Notes: generated by a model from the sequence alone, not told the origin. A DNA stretch of 64,000 nucleotides from Glandiceps talaboti (GCF_964340395.1 NC_135557.1:9377460-9441459), one strand, 5' to 3'. Positions 40,540 to 53,987 are shown, counted from the first letter of the stretch. Made by a program: numbers and translations.

Positions 40540-40930
40540 CTCAGAAACAACGACAAAATCAATATCTTCAAACGAAGAATGTAGAAGAATGGAGAGAAAT
40601 CAAGCGCCATGTGAGAAATAGTGGATACAAGGGTAAAGATATTGTGAACTACAACTGAAAAAAAAAATTGACAAAATCAACAGACAAACTGTACGACATA
40701 AAAGACACGATAACAGCATCAAGCCCGAAGGAAGAGTAATTTTTCGCCTGATATACACCAACCAACGCACATTTCGAGATACCACGGATCCTGAAAAAAA
40801 CACTTCCACGTTCTATACAAATCACAAAGCTGGGTTTTCTCAACTAGCCTCCACCAAATAAACAATGATCTTATGGAGAAATGGCCAAGTTCTGGAATAT
40901 ATCCTTATCTACAAGATACATAACAGACAG
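40540..40930 (+). pseudogene. Decayed element-like sequence, unassigned
   Basis: Purine-rich, protein-like stretches are broken by stops: one frame has INIFKRRM, another RVIFRLIYTNQRTFRDTTDP and FYTNHKAGFSQLAST. Its place matches that of the Penelope-like fossil in copy 1, between the 1.6-kb repeat and the shared tail. I infer another part of a related element but cannot name the domain. Confidence 0.35.
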
Positions 40931-40936
40931 CGATGT

Positions 40937-41190
40937 CTCATTACAAGGTGAGTGTTAATTTGATGATTCTACATAACTCTGTCAAGTAGTCCCACGCTAA
41001 GTTTGTGTACCCTTTCTACAGAAACCTAGCTTGGGTCTACGTGTATCAGTCAGCATAAAAAAGAAAATCAATAGCAGTAATTTTCAGCACAACGTTCAAT
41101 GATATACCAGACATGAAAAGGGGCCATAGTCATTAGTAAGGAAGTGATTCCACAGTGCAATAACCACATAAGTTAAAGGCATCGGTGGCT
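40937..41190. repeat. Tail of the duplicated interspersed repeat, copy 2
   Basis: Partner of 35056-35312. It is followed by a CCA array (41203-41229). Confidence 0.8.
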
Positions 41191-41229
41191 TCTTACTGCT
41201 ACCACCACCACCACCACCACCACCACCAC

Positions 41230-43160
41230 AGTGAATTTGTGTGAAGGCACTGCATTAATCAGTACCTGTGCGTGGATATTATTGGTTGAGCAGAAGACCG
41301 GAACTCCCCAACTTGCTCACACCACAACTACCAATTGATTTTCAGTACCACTGTGGCAAGTGTATGATGTTTCGGCATTGGGATTTTAAACCAATGGCGG
41401 TGTTTGGATGCCAATTTTCATATAATATAAATACAGATAATGTAATGATTCAAAATTAAATGTGCCTCTCCCCTAATTGTATTTTTTGTTCAGCTGTCAG
41501 CAAAACCTGAGTCAATAGTGTTAGGTTTATTCCCCGTTGTTGTCTATTTTCTCTTGCCTGTTGTCTGTGATTTGTCAACTTTTGTTTTCCATTTACATCT
41601 TCTCTGAAACTGGCTTTCGGGGAGATATTGAGTTCTGTTCATTGCAAGTGAACATGAGCTTTGTATTAGTTAGTGATTTTTACGTCAATGTGATAGTACG
41701 TAGCTATTGACTGGGTTTTCACAGCATAAGACCCGTGTCCCTCTGTATGTGTGTGTGTCTGTGTGTGTTGTGTGTCTCAAACCGACTTGTCAAGATTGGT
41801 TTTGTCCGCATTTCCACCCATATGTACTATTTCATTGTTTTCTTTATGCCACAGCAAATGTAGGAAAATGTTGTGGTTTGCTGTTAGAAATCAACACAAA
41901 TTTTAGTGTGACCGCGCATTTTTTCATTATTATTGGCGAATTAACTATGTTGCAACAAATATAATTGTATCAAAGGCATAATATATTGGGGCGAAAATAC
42001 AAGTCTGATATTCTTCTTCTTATCCCAAAGGAAAACAATGAATTACTGATCTTTATATTTAATTATATCTACCAATTGTTATACTATACTGTCCTCTATG
42101 CGTGGTCTATAGTCATTGATTCTGACTTTTGATATATATACCCATCTGTTGACAGAGTACGTGCGATTTTATTGTTTTCGATATGCCGCAGCAAATGTAG
42201 GAAAGGGTTTTGTGTTTTGCTGTTGGAAATCAACATAAACGTCAGTGCGATCGCGAAGTGTTTCGTTATTGGCGAACTAACAAGGTTGCAACAAATATAT
42301 ATTAAAGGTATAAGGTATAGGGGAGAAAATACAGGTTTAATATCCTTTTTTCTCATCTCAAAGGAACAATGTATTTACAGATCTTTATATTCAATTATAT
42401 GTACCAATTGTTACACTATACTGCCCTCTATGCGTGGTCTGTTGTCATTGAATCTGACTTTTGAATTAATCAGAATATTAGCTAAATAAACTGATGGATT
42501 CGACTACACCACTGTCATTTTTACTTAATGGTTGAAATTAAGAAATGGTTACAGATTACAGGGTGGAGGGGCGCGCGCTGAATTTTTGGAAGGAGAGAAT
42601 TTTTTCATGCAAGTGTTTAGAGTTAGGGTTACCATTGTTTGTGCAATGTCATTTTTGATAACTCCATATTCATATTGCAGGAAAGAGAGGGTCAGAAATG
42701 TCTGTCGAATAGTTTGGGAGTGTTCATATTTTTTTTACACACTAATATCTACATAACACCACTTTTTCTAATTCATGTCCAGTCCCTCACTTTACTTCAG
42801 AAGATTCCAAAAGTTTATTTACACTTTTATTGAAAACACTGTATATATTCTTCTAACAAGCTGCAAGAAAGAAACGAAAAAGTTTGCATTGTGTTCCACA
42901 AATAGTCCTAAATGCATTTAAAAGATTATTAAAGACACGCCTATCGACATCAAATAAAATAAAATAAATAAAAGAATCAACAGTATAATGACAGGTTCTA
43001 CTTTGATGAAACTCTCAACTGATACTAACATGTCTATACCTTATAGTGCAACTTCGACCTGTATTTCTGACTGGGAAAATATGGTAGATCTTGCTACTAT
43101 ATCAGCATAGAAAGAGTTATTTGGCAGACAGCTCGACAAATATGCGTAGGCTATGGAGCT
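41230..43160. other. Non-coding stretch with a diverged direct duplication
   Basis: Two blocks, about 41800-42110 and 42140-42460, share TATGCC-CAGCAAATGTAGGAAA, GCTGTT-GAAATCAACA, TTGCAACAAATATA and CTATGCGTGGTCTGT/AT, so they are tandem copies of a unit of roughly 340 bp. No coding evidence is seen. Confidence 0.7.
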
Positions 43161-43179
43161 GACCTAGTGACTGGTGGTA

Positions 43180-43302
43180 TGTATGTATGTATGTATGTAT
43201 GTATGTATGTATGTATGTATGTATGTATGTATGTATGTATGTATGTTGATGTATGTATGTATGTATGTATGTATGTATGTATGTATGTATGTATGTATGT
43301 AT
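43180..43302. repeat. (GTAT)n array
   Basis: Tetranucleotide array at the left edge of segmental duplication copy A. It is matched in copy B by the arrays at 53990-54150. Confidence 0.95.
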
Positions 43303-44010
43303 ACCAAGGCATGATAATAGTAGTTTACAACCTAACAAATATCTCTGTGTTATAAAACAGAGTGGAATACAGCAAGAAATGTTTGTGAAAGAAAATAAAA
43401 ATCCCATGCACCAAAAATAACCCCAAAACTCGCCCTGAAAGATAAAATATGAATATGTACATGTTAGGGAATGTTGTCAAAACCTATTAATCGTTTAAAA
43501 TGAATGTGTGTCTATTTGTAGCTACATATACAGAATGATGATGAATATGTAAATAGTGGTGGATGTTACTGACATAATATAACCATAAAGTCAGTTCATT
43601 TTAGCTGGAATATAATGAAGCTATTCAAAGTTATTGTACAAATATAAACATATATTACATTTTGTTAGAATGAATGACAATGATGTAACTGGATCGTGGT
43701 GTAACTTGGATTTTGAAATCGAAGTTTTAATTTTCTTTCTTTTGTTAATTGCTTCGCTACCCCATTGTTTACATTGTCTCGTTTTGAATGGTATGTAAGT
43801 TTTTTGACACTTTTTTTTTATTGTCACTAATCAAGAGAAAAATATACATTTCACACCACTAATTAAGTGGCACTTCATGAATGACAAATCCGAATAATAT
43901 GACAGTGAATATGAAAAAAAAAATGTGAGAAAACCCTACCCTCTCCTAGATAAAGAAACTTTAGCAAGAAATGAGGTCAATTGAAAACTGTGCAGCTTAA
44001 AAGGTTAACC

Positions 44011-44017
<7 letters not shown>

Positions 44018-44088
<71 letters not shown>

Positions 44089-44110
44089 CCCCCTCCCTCC
44101 CTCCCTCCCT

Positions 44111-44202
<92 letters not shown>
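44018..44202. repeat. (CT)n-(CCCT)n-(CT)n polypyrimidine array
   Basis: Same composite layout as 6978-7223, with the CCCT core at about 44083-44120. Confidence 0.97.
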
Positions 44203-44205
<3 letters not shown>

Positions 44206-45348
44206 TTTTTTGTTGATGCAATTAACTCATCTACATCTATATTAACTAATTGAAAATTATAACATTCATGTAACGCTGTCTCATTCACAGCACCTATATC
44301 CATTTTCACCTTACAGCTTCCAACAATTCTTATATTATTGTACAGTCGGAGTACATAACGTACAGTGTTGTTGGTGATTTTTTTTCTTGATCAACCACGG
44401 GATAGCATCCCTGAACTTCAGAGCCATTAAAGAGAATTGGAAGAATATTACAATCAAGGATTTAAAAACAATTATAAAACTCAAAGTAGCATATTTGCAC
44501 AAACTAAAAATAGCCCCAGTGGCTTGAGCACTGAAAGTTTTTGTGGGGCTAGGCTTTGAATCATTTTTCGGACCATGAAAATACTATAAGAAGTTAGCTT
44601 TGAGAGGAAAATATCTTAACTTGCTCACAACTTTTAAAACTAATTATCATATTTTATGAGCCTCCCATCCGTCCTAAAAGCAATAGTGTTGGTCTTCTCG
44701 ATTTCCACTTATAGCAATACTTATATATAAGTTAATCAATAGGCGTTGTAGCCTATCCTTGTGGAGACGACTAGTGTTGCATTACTAAAGGTACATTAGC
44801 AAATAACATATACAACATCTTAATGAGACTGGTAACCGCACCGCTAAATCAATTAGAGCTACTCAGTCTTACTCATATCATTTTTAAAAAAAAATACTTT
44901 AAAAAGGGGGAAAAGTGCTGAACCTTTTTCGATCTACATTCTGTGATACATCTAGTTGATTGAACACTACGCTATTTATTTTAATGTTGTCCTGTTGAGA
45001 CTCATTTAAAACGGATGTATGTCTATTTGTAGCCATACATACATACAGAATGATGGTAGAGATGTTAGAATGATGGATGTACCTGCCGTACTATGGGTTG
45101 TAAAGTATTTTTAGTTGTATGGTTTATTTCGGAATACATAGATAAATCATCTTATGTCAGAACGGATGAATACCAGAATGGTGTATCTGGATGGTGTTCA
45201 GTTTTCATTTTCTCGTTTTGTTAATTTCGTCTCTACCCCTAATTTTACATTGTCTTATCTTGAATGTTCTGTAGATTTCCCGAGTCTTAAAAGACCCAGG
45301 AGAAAATCGACTTTTATTATTTCCCGGCTACCCTTTTTTAAACAATAA

Positions 45349-45350
45349 TT

Positions 45351-45410
<60 letters not shown>

Positions 45411-45469
45411 TTACTACTACTACTGCTACTACTACTACTACTACTACTGCTACTACTACTACTACTACA
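45349..45469. repeat. (CTA)n array
   Basis: CTA trinucleotides with a few ATTA and CTG interruptions. Confidence 0.95.
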
Positions 45470-45665
45470 CCATGGTTGCAATTTACAATTGGAAAAGCTG
45501 TAAAAGGTCCCCGCGTTATTTGTAATTTCAATATGAAATAATGTGAACACATTTGAAGATTTGGAGAATTTGCCTACATAACTTCACACGTCCGAGTTGC
45601 CTAGTAAGTTTACGGTGAAAAATGTTCCAATGCCGACAAATTCTATAAATATCGGCATTCAGCAG

Positions 45666-45924
45666 CACTATACGAAAAGTTATATTTGACCATTATCTTT
45701 CCACCGGGGTAAATCTTGGGCAGAGGATGTGTAAATGTGGGTAGTATGAGACGAAGTACCACCTTTGACTTAATTTACCCCCGGTGATCTCTCACCTGGG
45801 GGTTGTAGACAGTCAAAAGTGGTACTTCGTCTCGTACTACCCCTGGACAGAGATGGTGGTTAGGTGCGTCTCACCTAGGGTAAAGGTTGGGTAAAGGTGG
45901 GTAAATTTGACTTTTCGTATAGTG
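45666..45924. mobile_element. CACTA-type MITE with 3-bp target duplication
   Basis: A 259-bp block begins CACTATACGAAAAGT and ends ACTTTTCGTATAGTG, with CAG on both sides (45663-45665 and 45925-45927). A second, internal inverted pair (GAGACGAAGTACCACCTTTGACT / AGTCAAAAGTGGTACTTCGTCTC, with inner ends near 45772 and 45813) makes a strong hairpin. CACTA termini with 3-bp duplications are the mark of the EnSpm/CACTA superfamily. The equivalent site in duplication copy B (about 55318) is empty. Confidence 0.7.
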
Positions 45925-46372
45925 CAGGTGACATTCTACATTTTCTGGTATATAAACGGTGAATTTTAACATTTTGAGCATTTTACCAGTGTTTTTTACG
46001 GTCGCACTTGCAAGTAATCTTTACTTCACAGTGTAGACGTAATTTCCTGACTGACATACCCTGACTTCAATGTATTAAATAATATGAAGGCAGACAAGAT
46101 TGTTGACAATACTTCTGATTGGCACTTTCTTTAGATAGCAATGGACGACCACCCACGTGAGCAGTGTACTCAAATTAGATCCGATTTCGACACAATTTGC
46201 CCTCTTCTGGCTTTTCATTGGCTACACCCGTTTGTCCCTGACATTAGTGATTTTAGATCAACATCTCTCCACAAATTATGACAGTTGACTGAGTACCCAC
46301 ACAGAGGAGAATCACCAATTCCAGAGTGAGTAAATAACATAAAAAAAACCTCATCTCATTTCTTTTATTTAG

Positions 46373-47160
46373 CTAGGTACGACTGATGAAATTGACGAGC
46401 AACCCATTGAGAGTATCAATCGTCAGTCTAAAAAATCTAAGGATGTAAAACTGGCACGATGGCTTGAACAATTTGAGTGGATGAACACCCATCCCAGTGA
46501 AGACAGAAAGTGCCTTATATATGTCAGTATTTACAGAGTATGGTGTCGATATTGTAAATTCACGAAAGAGAAGTATGATTTCGCTTTGGAACAGGAAAAT
46601 TGGTTGAAAAACAAATTTTAATGGAACACGAACACTCCATTACGGTGACACACATTCGAGCGAATTCAAAAATATATATTTAGCGAAACCAGTGTTGGCA
46701 CGTCCCTTGGTGAAAGCCTTTGGTACAACTAAAACTTAAATGGTGAACACAAATAGCAGAAATGATTTCCGTCATTGCTCCTGGCCAAAAAAAATATCGA
46801 GTGTCGGTATGAAATCCAAGCTACGATAACACTCGCAGATTCTTAGAGATGATTGGAACAATTGCTGGATGAATCGGGAATGACATAACTAGTGATATCA
46901 GAGACAAACTTAGTTAAAAGACATACATTTATATTTTGATTGATGATGACATCAATAGAGATATGCAGGAGTGTTTAGTTGTCTACACACACCAACTTGT
47001 AAACTTCAGCAGGACAGAAGGAAATACAACATGCACATACCGATGGTGTTGTTAGTGCGACGTAAACTATATGAGACAAAGTTCTTGAAACTTGGAAGAA
47101 GGAACTTATAGGATTTGGAGCAGATGTTGCGTCTGACAATCTCGATCAAAACAAGAGTGA
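46373..47160 (+). pseudogene. Decayed hAT-like transposase (ZNF862/KIAA1586 type)
   Basis: An open stretch 46373-46621 begins after a TTTAG and includes KLARWLEQFEW, then a CRYC zinc-ligand pair and ENWLKNKF. After its stop, further pieces continue in shifted frames: LMEHEHSITVTHIRANSK, then SDIRDKLS, YIYILIDDDINRDMQECLVV and ELIGFGADVASDNL. The order (CxxC, KHExSxxH, IRDKL, SxxxDxxxDxxxxECLxV, LxGxGxDxAS) matches hAT-derived proteins of this group. Several stops and frame breaks make it inactive. Confidence 0.6.
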
Positions 47161-47229
47161 ATACACTTTACACAGGGAAGAAGTAGGGCAAACAGACTGT
47201 ATAACGTCACCGCATTACATGTACAGTTG

Positions 47230-47520
47230 TTAAACTTTTTACGATGCTTACCATGAAGTATGTAAACTTTCTGATGCGTATTGACAATGATATAAGCGTG
47301 TGTAAATATTCCGGGTATGTATGGGGATCACGAAAGTGGAGTGAAGTCGAGGATGGCAAGCTTTCCTGTGTTGAGAATAGGAAGCGGGCATTTGAACAAC
47401 ATTCTTGACAACTAACTTTCACTGGGACTTGAAAAAAACCACAGATGTATATCTACCGATTGTTAAATTTCTGGCATAAATAATGAATTTGCAAGACCTC
47501 CCTTACGGAAAGCATTCAGT
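47230..47520. repeat. Interspersed repeat block, copy 2
   Basis: Partner of 31150-31450. It sits just after the hAT fossil, so the family may be a non-coding part of that transposon. Confidence 0.75.
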
Positions 47521-47879
47521 TTATATTTGGTGAAAGTGTGGTCTTTGATTTAAGAAATTATTAAAACCCATCAGTATTGTTAACAAGTCTTTTGACACCC
47601 AAGATTCTACCAAACCAATTACACAAAACTATTGAAAATACATATGAAATCCAACCCACAACGTTTTGATGCTAAACCACGAATATTCCCGAAGATACAA
47701 TGGAATTGGTACTCCTTCCTTTCTGTTGAACTTTGTTCGATATAGTTATGTACATTATTTACAGTTTTACTATCTATATCGTGTTTGCTATGGCCTGTGT
47801 CGTCATACTAACTTCTGCTGGTCCATGTTCTATGTAAAGGTCGAATATCACAACATACACTATCATAAACAAATGTGGC

Positions 47880-48000
47880 ATCCAGCATGTTTTCCCTGGT
47901 CTAGTGACACTTCTCGTTGTCGTTCAACTTTACGCCTGACATCCTTTCCTCTACTCGTGAAATATCCTGCTATTTTGACGCGCTAAACCCTTCAATTCTT
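47880..48000 (-). other. Short minus-strand frame kept open in both segmental copies
   Basis: On the minus strand this reads GYFTSRGKDVRRKVERQREV then SLDQGKHAGC. The copy at 56080-56180 reads EYFTSRGKDIRRKLGRHREV then ARHQGKRAF. Both lack stops over this stretch and many changes are conservative. It may be an old exon or element piece. No start, donor or acceptor is convincing. Confidence 0.25.
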
Positions 48001-48119
48001 TGCCAATTCAAACGTGTACTTACGTTGCTGATAACGAGCAAACATACCGATAATCGGTTACGGACGGGAGTGTTAATTTGTAAACAGGTGTACACGATTG
48101 AATGAATTTAATGGTATCA

Positions 48120-48660
48120 CACTACAGACATATTGTAAAAAACAGGGACACATACATTATATAGATAGGTAGGTAAACACACTGTATAGATAGGCAGACA
48201 CAAATAGGTAGGTACAAATACACTGTATAGATAGGTACACATACATAGTTTCACATACATACATACATACATACATACATACATACATACATACATACAT
48301 ACATACATAGTATACATGGGTACATGTAAATTGTATAGACAGGAAGACATATACTGTATAGCTTGGCATGTACACGTTGTATATAGATAAGTGCACACAT
48401 TGTACAGATAGGTAGACACACACTACATGAATAAGTACACATCTGTTGTATACATAGGTAAATGTACATAATTAGGTACACATACACTGTACATATACGT
48501 TTTATAGATAGGTACACACACCATATACGTAAGTACACATACATAGTATAGATTGGCATAAGTATATTATTTATATAAGTACAAACACGATGTATACATT
48601 GGTACACATACGTTGCATATATAGGTACATATACAGTGCATAGTTACTTATACATAGATA
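48120..48660. repeat. Degenerate CATA/TAGATAGGTACACATAC repeat tract
   Basis: A diverged array of units like GTATAGATAGGTACACATAC surrounds a clean CATA array (48256-48309). The same type of tract is found at 54460-54690 and 57310-57400. Confidence 0.85.
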
Positions 48661-48999
48661 TTGTAAATTGTGAAGTTAGACATGTCCAGTTTAGCACCTC
48701 AAATATATCTAACAGTTTGGCATGTAGAAGTAGACATTTAAAACATTAACATGTTTTTTAGATTAATCAAACTGTGTACTTACGATAGTGAAATGTGGTG
48801 TCAAAAGAGCAAAGGGTTCAATTTTTATCAAATGCTGTCTTGGTGAGACACGTTTACAAAGAATACATATCTATTTGTAGCTATATATACAGAATGGTGA
48901 TGACTATATAGAAATATGGATGTTCCCGACATGATATAGCCTTAAAGTCAGTTCATTTTACCTGGCATATCATTTACCTGCCAGAATTTCCGGTCGGGT

Positions 49000-49130
49000 G
49001 TGGGGATGGGGGGGGGGGGGTTGGGGGGTGGTCGGGGGATGGGGGTGGGGGCGGTGGATTTCTGGGGGAGGTCATCCGGTTTTTGAAATTGGCAATAGGG
49101 GGTCATGCTATTTTGAAATTTGTGGACCGT
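49000..49130. repeat. G-rich tract with quadruplex potential
   Basis: Many runs of three or more G over about 70 bp (49000-49072), then the TTTTGAAATTGGC block shared with 38620-38730. Confidence 0.8.
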
Positions 49131-49252
49131 GGTTTAATATTGACATCACAACAAAAAGAGCGACTTCATTCATTTTGTTTTAGTCATGTTGGGACTCGAT
49201 TAGAACAAGTGCATGTCATAACAGGCATACTGGATTAGAATGCGAGCGAAAT

Positions 49253-49345
49253 GTGCCTATCAAACCACAGGCTTTATGTTTGATATGAAATATTACGAAT
49301 GCCTATCAAACCACAGGCTTTATGTTTGATATGAAATATTACGAA
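49253..49345. repeat. 47-bp perfect tandem duplication
   Basis: TGCCTATCAAACCACAGGCT and the following bases to ATATTACGAA occur twice without change. The unit contains a TATCAAAC / GTTTGATA inverted pair. Confidence 0.92.
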
Positions 49346-52090
49346 GCAATTCCACGCAGTATTGTTATCCCCCTGTACTAAACAAGAACCATCTAACACC
49401 AACGATCGTAATTATTATGTCAGGTGAATTTGTATATTTATCAAAAATGATAAGCAGTGCTATAAAATGAGAAGAGAAACTATGTTCATTAAATGTTTTG
49501 TCTTTGAATTTGTTGTTCTTTAAAATCATTTACAAGTGTCTTCATTCCAAAGTGTCCAGGGTGTTATTTAAAAGATGGAACAGCACTTTATAAACTATAA
49601 ATGCCCTGGTACAGCGAAAAGTTTACTCAGACCCGACTTGTTTGTAGATTGGAAACTTTGAAACAGCAGGTAAGTCACTCTAAATAATATATTTCGTTGT
49701 TTGAAATGTTTTAAATCTCGATCATGATGTTCGTTCATTAAGAGACGGGTTGAAAGTAGAAGAAAATAGGACTGAAGTAGTAGTCACAAAAGACTATCAT
49801 AGTCTAGATTTTGTAGAGTGCAGTGATGCATTGTCATTAAATTGAGTATCAAATCATTGGGCTTTGCTTACTCTTGCTTGCCACTGTAACTGCAAAAAAT
49901 GACAGTTTACTCATTTGTGTTCGAAGCCCATATTCCTGCGTTGAAGATTACACAAAATTGGGCATCAGTCTATACGTATACAACAATACAAACACCGAAA
50001 CAGAATAATCCAGTGTCAGCTGTTGTAATCTAATGAACTCTAATTGATAAAAAAAATTCAGTATTCGCATCTCTTCATTGACTGCACGCAATGTGTAACA
50101 TGGGAAGCGTTTTTTTTTTAGTTGCCGCTATTGATGGACTTTTTTCTCTAAATGTGCAACTGAACTAAATTGAAGGTAATGATTCTATGTAAACGATAAT
50201 GCTAGAAATAGAGACATAAATACATTCGCACTCCGTCATTGCGAATTTTGAATCTTCTGTACTATCAAACTTAACGACAAATTGGTAGGAGATAAAGTAC
50301 AAATACCCCAGCTTAATTATGTAAACTACGACTGCATTATGATTTAGAACTTGTCTTCATTGAAAGGACGTTATAGCTACACCCTTCGTACACACCGCTA
50401 ATATTACAATAAACTTTGCAATACATCACCCACAATGCTATGTCGTATTTTATTTCACCAGAAATTGTACAAAATGGTACATAACAAAAGAGAAAAAGGA
50501 GCAGGAAAAGCAAATATGTCAATAAGCTAAAGGTTATGACAGTATTACTTCCAGCTAATAATTACACTACTACTAAAAGAAAACAAAGAAAGAAGAGCAA
50601 AATATTCCTGGTGTGGACCATGGATATAGTCCGCTGGGGACTAATCTAGTCCATCTAAGTTAATTGTAAATAAATATAAATATATATACATTTACAGCCT
50701 ACACTTATCAAATTAAATGAAGTGCGAACAATACACTATGCACTGAAAATGAAGGAAACAACAGCAATGGAAGGCAGAAGACAGGAAAAAATGAATCACA
50801 TATGTAAAATGTGGTGTTTTAGATTTGTCTTGAATGCATGGCGATTATGGGTATTCTTTAAAGTAGGGGGGGGGGGGGTTCCAGTGTTTAACAGCAGCAT
50901 ATTTAAAATTGAATTGGCAAAATGTATGATGTACTTTTGGTATTGGAAAATTTCCGCGAGTTGCTGATCTTGTTGTGCAATTGTGGGGTAATTTTTCATT
51001 TATATAGTGGTTTAGGTTGTGACAATAACGGTTAGTTTGTAAGTCAAATATGAACATGAATGTATGAAATTTGCAGAGTTTATGAATATCTAGGATTTTT
51101 AGGTGATGGAATAGAGGGGCAGAATGTGAGTGGTAATCAGAGAATGTTATTAAGCGAACAACTTTCAATTACCACCACCACCACCACCACCACCACCACC
51201 TCCACCATCGATCGTCATCAGCAGCAGTAGCACCATAAACCGTAATATGTAATAGGTACACTAACACAGCAGGTAGTGTATTCTAATTGCCCAGATGCTC
51301 CATTAATCCAATATATATATTTTAATTCAAACTTACTTCATGGTGAGTTTCTTCCATTTGTAGGAAATCTATATAATTGGTTTGACATGAAAACATCATA
51401 TAGTTAGTGGAGATCAATAGTTTCAATGTATGCTAAAAACTCAATTGAATTTCAATTTTCTTTTGGGTGTGGTGGGTTTGTTGAGACATTTTAGCTGTTA
51501 TCCTACAAAACAGATTTTACTTTTAATGGATGTGTAATGGCTCCCGTGTCCCTTGCTTGATACTGTGTTATATATAATATATATAACATGATAACATGTT
51601 ATATGCGAACATATTTGTTGATGTACTTTATCTGATATGCACAATTATTTAGGGTCTTTTATTAGACACTATCTTCATTATAACATAGAGTAAAGGTAAT
51701 ACACATATTGGCTAATCTAATTCCTAACATACTTAACTTACATAGGAGCTCTTTCTATGGATTTAACAATTTTGGGGTATACGTACACATGTTATATTGT
51801 CGGAGGCAACTTAGTATCAGCATCCATATTTGTATCTAGGACCCAGTGATACTATTAACAAACTACACTGAATGTAAATGTGTAATATATCAATTAATTG
51901 AAACAACTTTGTAAAATGAAAAAAATATTATATGATAGTGAAGTAGTAGTAATTACTCTTGTTTTTAAAACAAAGTGACTAGCTTGAAGTTTCAAAAGGC
52001 ACAAGAAATCAGTCGGTATAAATGTAACCGTTGAATAGCTATTTTCCTTTACCGTTTTTATTTGGGTGAAAGACATTGGCACAACCAAAG
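49346..52090. other. Non-coding stretch with minor repeats
   Basis: Holds a G-run (50866-50878), an ACC array (51171-51201) and a short inverted ATATATAACATGATAACATGTTATAT. No exon or element is recognised. Confidence 0.5.
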
Positions 52091-52107
52091 TATAGTGTGA
52101 TCACACG

Positions 52108-52246
<139 letters not shown>

Positions 52247-52259
52247 CCAATTACCACAT

Positions 52260-53980
52260 CATTCAACCTATTTACCTTTACATCAACTCGTCAGTTATCG
52301 GGTTTCGAACCAACTAAATGATAAAACGTGTGACACGAAAACAACTCGAACTACACGTAAACCAGAGAATTCCAAAGTTTTCTCTCTCAGGCTAAAAGTA
52401 TACTAAATATCACAGAGCACTTTTATGGAGGTAAAGAATCACGATTGTTTAGTAAATAGCCGTTTTCCACAGTGTAACTACTACGAAACAAGAGAGACTA
52501 TGGAGTTTCACTTAGGCGGCAGCGGTGGTTTTTACGTCTAACTATAGTTTGTTTTTGTTTCATGCAAATGATATATTTTAACTTGTTATGAAGAAACATT
52601 GACTTCGTTGTCGGATAGAACAAGGAATATCCATATACTACGTTCACAGTGAAATGCAGTGTATTATTTCATGTGTATTTCGTGACAAAAAATGTGCGAG
52701 ATGTAAAATAAAAGCAACAGTCTTTCGGATTTTGTAGCAAGAACATATTTTATGTTAGCTAATTAAAACATTTCTAATTTCATTTCATGTATACTGTAAC
52801 AATTCCAGACGGACAAAAACATATCAGTATGTCGGAATTCAGTTTACTTTGACAAAGTAGGTATTTCTTTTGTTTATATTGAGTAAAATCAAATGAACAG
52901 AAACCATCTTTCAGAGGGTTTAGTTTATAACTGGATAACATTTATAGTTATCGAATTATCCCATGGTAGGGCAAAAGATAAGGTTGATTTTCGTGTACAA
53001 TAACAGCCGTAGGCGTTATTGGAGATAATATCCTTGTATGAGGCTGTGATTATGAATATGATATGGTGATATGGTTATGATATGATATGGTGTTCCTCGA
53101 CAGAGGCAGCTGTCACATGACATATTACATAACTGTATTACTAATACTATAGATCCAGTGTGCAGCAACTTATTGTTGCTGCTCCAAACGTTTTATGAGT
53201 AACATTGAAATCAGCGAAGAATTTAAGAAATGGCGCAGGGACCCGGGACTTGGGCCCAAAGATTGATTAAGTAACTTAGCAAAGAAGACATTGGATCCAC
53301 GGAGATAATAGCAGCGATGGGTGAAGATGATTACAATGAAATGTCTCTACAACATTGGCAACGCTGTATGCTGAGATGGGCATGGCGGAAACTAAATGAC
53401 ATCAAAGTTGAACACCCGCTACCCTTGTGCAAAAATATTTCAGAACATCGCCATCTTTGTATACAACTCAACTGTTTTTTTCTTTCCATATTTTCCCTCT
53501 TGTGTTTTCTAAGTATTGATAAATATTGATTTAAAAAATGAAAAAAATATGGGGAATCTGCCACCCTTGTTTTATTTTTGCTTCAAACACTATTTTTATT
53601 AGATTGTGGATATCTATGACGTCATCAAGGAACACTCGTTTGTGGATGGGTGTCTTACTTACTTGTACTTTATATATATAGCCCTTACTTGTTAACATCT
53701 CAACTGAGATAGGTAGTTTGGTGCATGACAATATAATATGACACATTCATCAGTGATGTAAATGCACATTGAATAATGACAGGAAATACATACAAATTAC
53801 TCCAAAACAGGAATACAGTAATATCTTTAACACCACACAAGAAACGAAAATTAAAAGTATGTGTGTATGATGCATATATGTGTTCTGTAACATTCAAATA
53901 TATTCAGGTGTTCACTTAATATACCGAAACGTCGGATTTTACATCTATTGATTGGGAAAGACTCACAAGTTCCCCATGCA
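52260..53980. other. Non-coding stretch
   Basis: No recognisable gene or element. Near 52295 a GGTTCGAAACC B-box-like sequence on the minus strand hints at a tRNA-derived SINE remnant. A short GATATG run lies at 53058-53095. Confidence 0.4.
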
Positions 53981-53987
53981 TTTATAT

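Larger units (their letters stand above)
43300..48970. repeat. Segmental duplication, copy A
   Basis: Collinear blocks with 54200-57650: ATACCAAGGCA near 43303 and 54213; a TCTATTTGTAG...GGATGTTCCTGACAT-type block near 43510, 45020, 48870, 54890 and 57590; ACCATGGTTACAATTTACAATT near 45470 and 55220; and ATTAAAACCCATAAGTATTG near 47561 and 55639. The long shared block is TTCCCTGGTGTCGTG... at 47890-48116 and 56090-56330. Copy A contains about 2 kb (45600-47520) that copy B mostly lacks. Confidence 0.75.

Noticed and set aside
53210-53530. Protein-like patches near KKWRRDPGLGPKD
   Set aside because: The patch is short and broken by stops, and I could not tie it to a family.
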